From: Aequorivita sp. UBA3180
Lineage (GTDB): Bacteria; Bacteroidota; Bacteroidia; Flavobacteriales; Flavobacteriaceae
NCBI GenBank assembly: GCA_002364215.1
Contig: DEXQ01000011.1
Location: forward strand, 182,725 to 246,724
Direction of reading: 5' to 3'
DNA length: 64,000 nt
Below, piece by piece: positions 60,701-64,000 of the stretch; position 1 is the first letter of the stretch; the number at the start of each line of letters is the position of its first letter. The position numbers and the translations under genes are program-made. The notes beneath the pieces were generated by a model that was not told the DNA's origin, searched no databases, and worked only from the letters and a program-made list of their open reading frames with translations.

Positions 60701-60777
60701 CATTGCAAAGCGGTGTCTATATGCTTGAAATAAATACTGATAGCAACAAACTAATGAAGCGTTTTATAAAAGAATAG
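57733..60777 (+). CDS. Secreted M4 (thermolysin-like) metalloprotease with GEVED, FN3 and T9SS domains
   Basis: 1014 aa. Signal peptide 1-24 (...AVVSAQ), an FTP propeptide (about 60-110), then the M4 catalytic domain with zinc motif GHEIAHGVTEY near residue 355 (HExxH) and the third ligand Glu in NESFSDIFGE near 378. Two GEVED repeats (about 555-680 and 785-915, each ending GEVEDYT) flank a fibronectin III domain (about 690-780), and a type A T9SS domain ends the chain (IYPNPAKHTL ... KRFIKE). A secreted protease; the extra domains probably bind protein or carbohydrate. Confidence 0.95.
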   Translation: MKKINKFVFLFTLLIFAFTAVVSAQNKKDEKRSVKEPPSLVVFEASQSYSLQNSTQIFKDVLNPSSQTSFTTLKQEQDPLGFIHQKMQQYFNGVKVEFATVTLSSKNGMVQTLNSFYSPIADDFSVTPSISGPQALNSAMAHVGATKYMWQNASEAALADYHKPTGELVIFPAMKNITETNRLAYKFDIYATAPLYRADVYIDAKTGQFIFENKRIHHANVPATGNSLYNGTVSFTADNASGPYRLRQTADGNGIQTFDMNNGTNYNNAVDVTSSSTSFTSNPTGVQAHFGAERTHKYFSQKHGRNSYNNAGAIIKSYVSYSSNYVNAFWDGSRMTYGDGDGVNYGPLVSLDICGHEIAHGVTEYSANLVYSYQSGALNESFSDIFGESIEKFASGTNDWLMGDDIGAGGSGGALRSMSNPNAYGDPDTYLGTNWYSGSGDNGGVHINSGVQNFWFYILTVGKSGTNDLGNSYNVTGIGMDKAAAIAYRNLTVYLNSNSQYSDARNGAIQAARDLYGADSPEEIATTNAWYAVGVGAPYGGGGGSSYCASQGNNVNDEYISRVQLNTINNASGAQLYSDFTSISTTLNEGATYTITVTPTWTGTIYNEGYAVWIDYNGDEDFGDAGELVWSKAASTNTPNSGTFTVPSGTVGGETRMRVSMKYNGIPTSCETFSYGEVEDYTINLGAGAPDTQAPTAPSSLAASNVTQTTLSLSWNASTDNVGVTGYDVFQGSTNLGSVTGTSANITGLSPATAYSFKVRAHDAAGNNSGFSNTVNVTTLSNTVTYCTSQGNNTNDEYIDRVQLRSINNLSGNNDGYADFTSISTSLTKGSSNTITITPRWTGTVYREAYRVWIDYNQDGDFNDSGEQVYSRSRTTASSVSGSFTVPTSALSGATRMRVSMKYNANPTSCETFTYGEVEDYTVIISNSVNQGITGDTGFNNSEMSIYPNPAKHTLNISLVEATGKDYVIYNVIGQVVGKGSFTENLDVSSLQSGVYMLEINTDSNKLMKRFIKE

Positions 60778-60799
60778 TTAGTTAATATTGATAATTAAG

Positions 60800-60836
60800 G
60801 CGGCCCGTTTCATTGCTGAAACGGGCCGCTTTTTTT
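60800..60836. terminator. Bidirectional terminator
   Basis: Perfect 12-bp stem (GCGGCCCGTTTC with GAAACGGGCCGC), 6-nt loop, then T7; it may also serve the minus lipoprotein gene that ends at 60850. Confidence 0.9.
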
Positions 60837-60849
60837 AAGTATAGGTTTT

Positions 60850-61263
60850 TTAAAGTGGATCCCCCACTTTTATATCACATCTATGGCCTGGCTGCCCGTG
60901 GGGCGGGTTTACACCTTTGCCAGAAATAGATGCCGGCACGGCATTCGCTTTATTGGTCGTGGGGGTGGCATTGGTACTTCCCGAACCTCCGTTCAAAGGC
61001 GCACCCACTGGAATGGCACAATCATGCCCTGGCTGTCCGTGGGGCGGATTCACGGCACCTCCGTTATTGCTAGAATTAGTTGTGGTGGTAGAAGTAGGCG
61101 CAACATTCTGTAAAGCCTGTTTCTTTTGTTCAAGGGTTGCCTCTTGGGTTGTGGCTGGCGCCTTCTCTTCTATCTTCTTCTCATCCTTACAAGATATAAA
61201 AAGAGGAAGCGCAGCTAACATAGGTATCAAAAACGATTTTTGGATAAATTTTGAAATTGTCAT
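60850..61263 (-). CDS. Lipoprotein with two NPPHGQPGH motifs
   Basis: 137 aa. Signal with lipobox (LFISC, Cys near residue 25), then a low-complexity Lys/Gln/Asn/Gly linker, and two copies of a 19-residue motif: NPPHGQPGHDCAIPVGAPL near 73 and NPPHGQPGHRCDIKVGDPL at the C-terminus. Each motif has two His and one Cys, which suggests metal binding. The motif recurs in Bacteroidota proteins of unknown function. A single-gene unit. Confidence 0.75.
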   Translation of the reverse strand: MTISKFIQKSFLIPMLAALPLFISCKDEKKIEEKAPATTQEATLEQKKQALQNVAPTSTTTTNSSNNGGAVNPPHGQPGHDCAIPVGAPLNGGSGSTNATPTTNKANAVPASISGKGVNPPHGQPGHRCDIKVGDPL

Positions 61264-61348
61264 AAAAAATATATTTGAATGTGGCTGGTAAAGCTACTAA
61301 AATTTATAATGAAATCCTTAAATAAGTATTACTGCCAGAATTAACGCA

Positions 61349-62062
61349 TTATACAGAAAGAATTTCACTTTCATCCAAAATACCTTCATTGCGAAGTCTA
61401 AGGAAAATCTGTGCTACCGTAACAGCATCTTTTTCGCAATAAGTAATTATTCGGTCAATATCTTTTTCTTCATAATAAACACTGCGAACCTGGCTGCCGT
61501 CAATATCATCTTTTGGCGACGGAATGCCCAAAACGTGCGCCATCAATTTAAGGGAAGTAAAGGTTTTATAATCGCCGAATTTCCAAAGCTCCAGCGTATC
61601 CAAATGCGGAACTTCCCAAGGTTTTTTTCCGAAGAGATCTAATTTGAAAGGAATATCGATACCATTTATAATCATCCGTCTGGCAATGAAGGGAAAGTCA
61701 AATTCCTTCCCATTATGCGCGCAAAGTAAATGGTGGGGTTTGTTGAAATGTGTTTCCAAAAGACTTTTGAAATCATTTAAAATTTTCACTTCATCACCGT
61801 GAAAACTGGTAACGCGAAAATTGCGAACGTCGCCCTTTAGCACAAAATAGCCTACAGAAATACAGACAATTTTCCCGAATTCTGCCCAAATGCCGGCGCG
61901 TTCGTAAAAGTCTTCCGCAGAAATTTCATCCTTGCGTTGGTATTGGCTTTTCAGTTCCCAAAGCGTTTTGGAAGTATCGTCCAATTCATCAAAATTTTCA
62001 TGCTGCGGAACGGTTTCAATATCAAGAAACAGAATATGTTCCAAGTTTATACGCTTAATCAT
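61349..62062 (-). CDS. 3'-5' exonuclease of the PolB-like family
   Basis: 237 aa. DEDD exonuclease motifs: FLDIETVPQ near residue 13 (ExoI), CAHNGKEFDFPFIARR near 110 (ExoII) and YCEKDAVTVAQI near 207 (ExoIII, D with Y-type spacing). It matches the predicted 3'-5' exonuclease related to the proofreading domain of family B polymerases; it probably trims DNA in repair. Single gene, with a 45-bp gap to the serine hydrolase upstream. Confidence 0.9.
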   Translation of the reverse strand: MIKRINLEHILFLDIETVPQHENFDELDDTSKTLWELKSQYQRKDEISAEDFYERAGIWAEFGKIVCISVGYFVLKGDVRNFRVTSFHGDEVKILNDFKSLLETHFNKPHHLLCAHNGKEFDFPFIARRMIINGIDIPFKLDLFGKKPWEVPHLDTLELWKFGDYKTFTSLKLMAHVLGIPSPKDDIDGSQVRSVYYEEKDIDRIITYCEKDAVTVAQIFLRLRNEGILDESEILSV

Positions 62063-62107
62063 AATTTGAAAATTGCAATCGGGGAGAAGTTTAAAGCTAC
62101 GAAAAAA

Positions 62108-63256
62108 TTATTGATTTTGAGTAAGCATTTTGTATACCTCATCAACATACACATAAAAATCTAAACTAAAAGGCATCCCTGTTTTACCACCACGTTGATG
62201 GCCCAACCGAACAATAATCAAATCGTCCTCTGGAACCACAATAACATACTGTCCCAAAATACCACGAATCACAAAAATTTTCTTTCCCTTAAAATCACTC
62301 AGCCAAAACCCATAACCGTATTCTGGACTTTCCGCAAAGCGTGGCGTTATGCTTTTCACCACAAATGTAGAATCTAGCAGTTGCTTTCCGTTCCATTTTC
62401 CGTAATCTTTATACAGTTTCCCGAAACGTGCAAAGTCCCGCGCATTGCTTCCCAAGCAACAATACGCCTTGACCAATCTGCTTTCATCATCATCAATTTG
62501 CCAAATTGCTGGTTGCTCAAAACCCATGGGTTGCCAAAAACTTTCATATAAATAATCTGCCAACTGTTTCTGCGTAGCCTTTTGAATTACCATTGCCAAG
62601 AGCTGGGTATTTCCGCTTAAATATTTAAAACGAACGCCAGGTTTTTCAACTACTTCCAATTTCAGGATAGTTTCCGCCAAATCATCATCATAATAGGCCC
62701 GCGCCGTCATCCCAAACGGATTGGAATAGGATTCGTCCCAATCCAAACCTGAGGCCATTGAGGAAAGATCGCCAACCGTCATTCCACTCTCGGCATATTG
62801 CGGATAAAAATCACCAACTGGCTGGTCCAAACTTTCTATAAACCCATCGTCAATTGCTTTCCCCAACAAAGCCGAAGTAATGCTTTTCGCCATGGAAAAA
62901 GAGTTTGTTTGCGAACTTTTCCCAAAACCATCAAAATACTTTTCATACCAAATACTATCATTTTTTATTACTAAAAAGGCAACGGTGCCGAGTGTATCGT
63001 TTGTTTCGGCAAGTGTTTTTGTAGCCTCAACAATATTGTAGTCTTTATGGATTGGCCAAGGTTGCGGGTTGGTACTTGCGGGAATTTTTTCGTTTTCAAA
63101 AAACTTAAAATCGTCAATATAGGCTGTGGTGTGTCCGTGAAGATAAACTACCCAAACTCCCTTTAAAATATAGCCATAGCCTGAAATGTAAAGCCCCAAT
63201 ACTGCAACAATTAGCAGAATTAACAGCCACTTTACAAATTTTAGAAATGGTTTCAT
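62108..63256 (-). CDS. Serine hydrolase (beta-lactamase class C / esterase family)
   Basis: 382 aa. An N-terminal membrane anchor or signal (residues 7-28). The catalytic S-x-x-K is FSMAKSITSALLG near 121, the Tyr motif appears as KYLSGNTQ near 208, and the third motif may be in VRLGHQRGG near 353. Members include beta-lactamases, D-amino peptidases and esterases; substrate is not known here. Its start abuts the MGMT stop directly (0 bp), so they are likely on one transcript. Confidence 0.88.
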   Translation of the reverse strand: MKPFLKFVKWLLILLIVAVLGLYISGYGYILKGVWVVYLHGHTTAYIDDFKFFENEKIPASTNPQPWPIHKDYNIVEATKTLAETNDTLGTVAFLVIKNDSIWYEKYFDGFGKSSQTNSFSMAKSITSALLGKAIDDGFIESLDQPVGDFYPQYAESGMTVGDLSSMASGLDWDESYSNPFGMTARAYYDDDLAETILKLEVVEKPGVRFKYLSGNTQLLAMVIQKATQKQLADYLYESFWQPMGFEQPAIWQIDDDESRLVKAYCCLGSNARDFARFGKLYKDYGKWNGKQLLDSTFVVKSITPRFAESPEYGYGFWLSDFKGKKIFVIRGILGQYVIVVPEDDLIIVRLGHQRGGKTGMPFSLDFYVYVDEVYKMLTQNQ

Positions 63257-63754
63257 TTAAAAAAGGGATTGTTGCGGTGAAGGGTTTTCGTGTTCCAGCA
63301 ACCATTTCTTTCTGTGCAATCCGCCGGCATAACCCGTAAGCGAACCATCACTACCAATAACACGGTGACAGGGAATTACTATGGAAATAGGGTTCTTCCC
63401 ATTTGCAGAAGCCGCTGCACGAATCACTTTTGGGTCGCCCAACGTATTGGCCATCTGTTGATAGGTTGCGGTTTTGCCGTATGGAATATTTGAAAGTTTA
63501 TTCCAAACCCTTTTTTGGAATTCGGTTCCTTCGGGTGAAAGTTGTATATCGAAAGTTTTTCTGGAACCATTGAAGTATTCCTTGAATTGTTTCTTCACAC
63601 GCTGAATTTCCTCACTTCCCAAACCATTGGCTACGGGAAGCGTTATTTCATCCTCAGGAAAAATAGCCGAAACCAATTCAAACTTTTCATTAAAGGAAAG
63701 CATTAATATCCCTATGGGAGTGTCAACATAATCATCATAGCTCCTGTTCATCAT
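63257..63754 (-). CDS. Methylated-DNA--protein-cysteine methyltransferase
   Basis: 165 aa. The acceptor motif IPCHRVIGSDGSL near residue 129 and the helix-turn-helix GKTATYQQMANTLGDPKVIRAA identify an O6-alkylguanine-DNA alkyltransferase (Ogt/MGMT). It removes alkyl groups from guanine by a single, self-consuming transfer. Its start overlaps the end of the CBS-domain gene by 20 bp, and it abuts the serine hydrolase. Confidence 0.95.
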   Translation of the reverse strand: MMNRSYDDYVDTPIGILMLSFNEKFELVSAIFPEDEITLPVANGLGSEEIQRVKKQFKEYFNGSRKTFDIQLSPEGTEFQKRVWNKLSNIPYGKTATYQQMANTLGDPKVIRAAASANGKNPISIVIPCHRVIGSDGSLTGYAGGLHRKKWLLEHENPSPQQSLF

Positions 63755-64000
63755 CGCCCCGTTCTAGTTCTATATCTCTGTTAATCTCAATTCCCATACG
63801 CTTAGCGCGGCGCTCCCAGTTTTTTCGTGCCTGTAGCTGCATATCTTCTATGTTGTCGCTCTCGTCCATAATCTCAAGTCCAAGCAGCGTTTCAATAATA
63901 TCTTCCATTGTTACCACCCCTATGGTATTTCCAAAATCATCCACTACAGATGCAATATGTACCCGTTGTTTTATAAATTGACCCGTCCTGAATAAAGGCT
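63735..64000 (-). CDS. C-terminal end of a CBS-domain (CNNM/CorC-type, hemolysin family) protein, truncated by the window edge
   Basis: About 88 residues are visible: the end of a second CBS domain (VHIASVVDDFGNTIGVVTMEDIIE) and an acidic tail. This is the ending of flavobacterial CNNM/CorC-type proteins with N-terminal membrane helices (the DUF21 domain), which would lie upstream of 64000. They are linked to magnesium or cobalt efflux. It overlaps the MGMT gene by 20 bp and is likely co-transcribed with it. Confidence 0.8.
   Translation of the reverse strand, partial: PLFRTGQFIKQRVHIASVVDDFGNTIGVVTMEDIIETLLGLEIMDESDNIEDMQLQARKNWERRAKRMGIEINRDIELERGDDEQEL

Noticed and set aside
60917..61291. 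124-codon plus-strand frame across the NPPHGQPGH lipoprotein gene
   Set aside because: The minus frame has a clean signal peptide with lipobox and repeated motifs; the plus frame is its reverse.

Overview
The window looks like the chromosome of a marine or soil Flavobacteriaceae (Bacteroidota), of the Aequorivita or Gramella kind. The reasons are: six secreted proteins with type IX secretion (T9SS) type A C-terminal sorting domains; the gliding lipoprotein GldH; Bacteroidota-only families (DUF4292, DUF4286, HU-CCDC81/SPOR, DUF3109); promoter boxes of the Bacteroidota TAnnTTTG type; and few Shine-Dalgarno sequences. There are no rRNA genes, prophages, IS elements or CRISPR arrays. About 58 protein genes and one tRNA-Leu fill the window, which is mostly core genome.

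Layout. 0.2-4.7 kb: phosphate uptake (outer-membrane porin, then a Pit transporter with a PhoU-like tail) and a secreted protein. 4.8-15.3 kb (minus strand): ribonucleotide reductase nrdB-nrdA, serS, a ParE-type toxin-antitoxin pair, an HTTM membrane protein, ribF, pth, rplY and prs. 15.5-23.3 kb: tRNA-Leu(CAA), a META/T9SS protein, HupE/UreJ, dCMP deaminase with a CtpA protease, MarC, DUF3109, a lipoprotein and a T9SS protein. 23.4-34.6 kb (plus): a TPR protein, DUF4286-rsmA-mgtE-thioesterase, then a tight envelope operon (flippase, dut, nucleotidyltransferase, TPR, DUF4292 lipoprotein, EnvC-like M23). 34.6-45.5 kb: T9SS subtilisin, thioesterase, HU-CCDC81/SPOR protein, dprA, trpS, plsC, an ECF sigma factor with a putative dual-membrane-spanning anti-sigma factor, and recA. 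45.9-48 kb: two mosaic T9SS LRR-like paralogues between short tandem repeats. 48.2-53.6 kb: trhO, then PSP1-gldH-PBP1A. 53.7-55.5 kb: CoA-transferase scoA/scoB, split by a four-helix-bundle cassette. 55.9-64 kb: fused double ABC ATPase, M4 metalloprotease, lipoprotein, 3'-5' exonuclease, serine hydrolase, MGMT and the end of a CBS-domain protein.

The points most worth a second look are: (1) the sigma factor and its partner, whose single chain appears to run from the cytoplasm through the inner membrane and a long Lys/Glu/Ser linker to an outer-membrane barrel; (2) the four-helix cassette inside scoA-scoB, which has its own promoter and is bounded by exact 12-bp direct repeats that supply stop codons; (3) a 29-codon reading frame isolated between two strong terminators; (4) a six-copy 11-bp tandem repeat upstream of recA; and (5) a -7 box followed at once by a terminator-like hairpin in front of rplY. 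All function calls rest on reading motifs and family knowledge; no database search was run.
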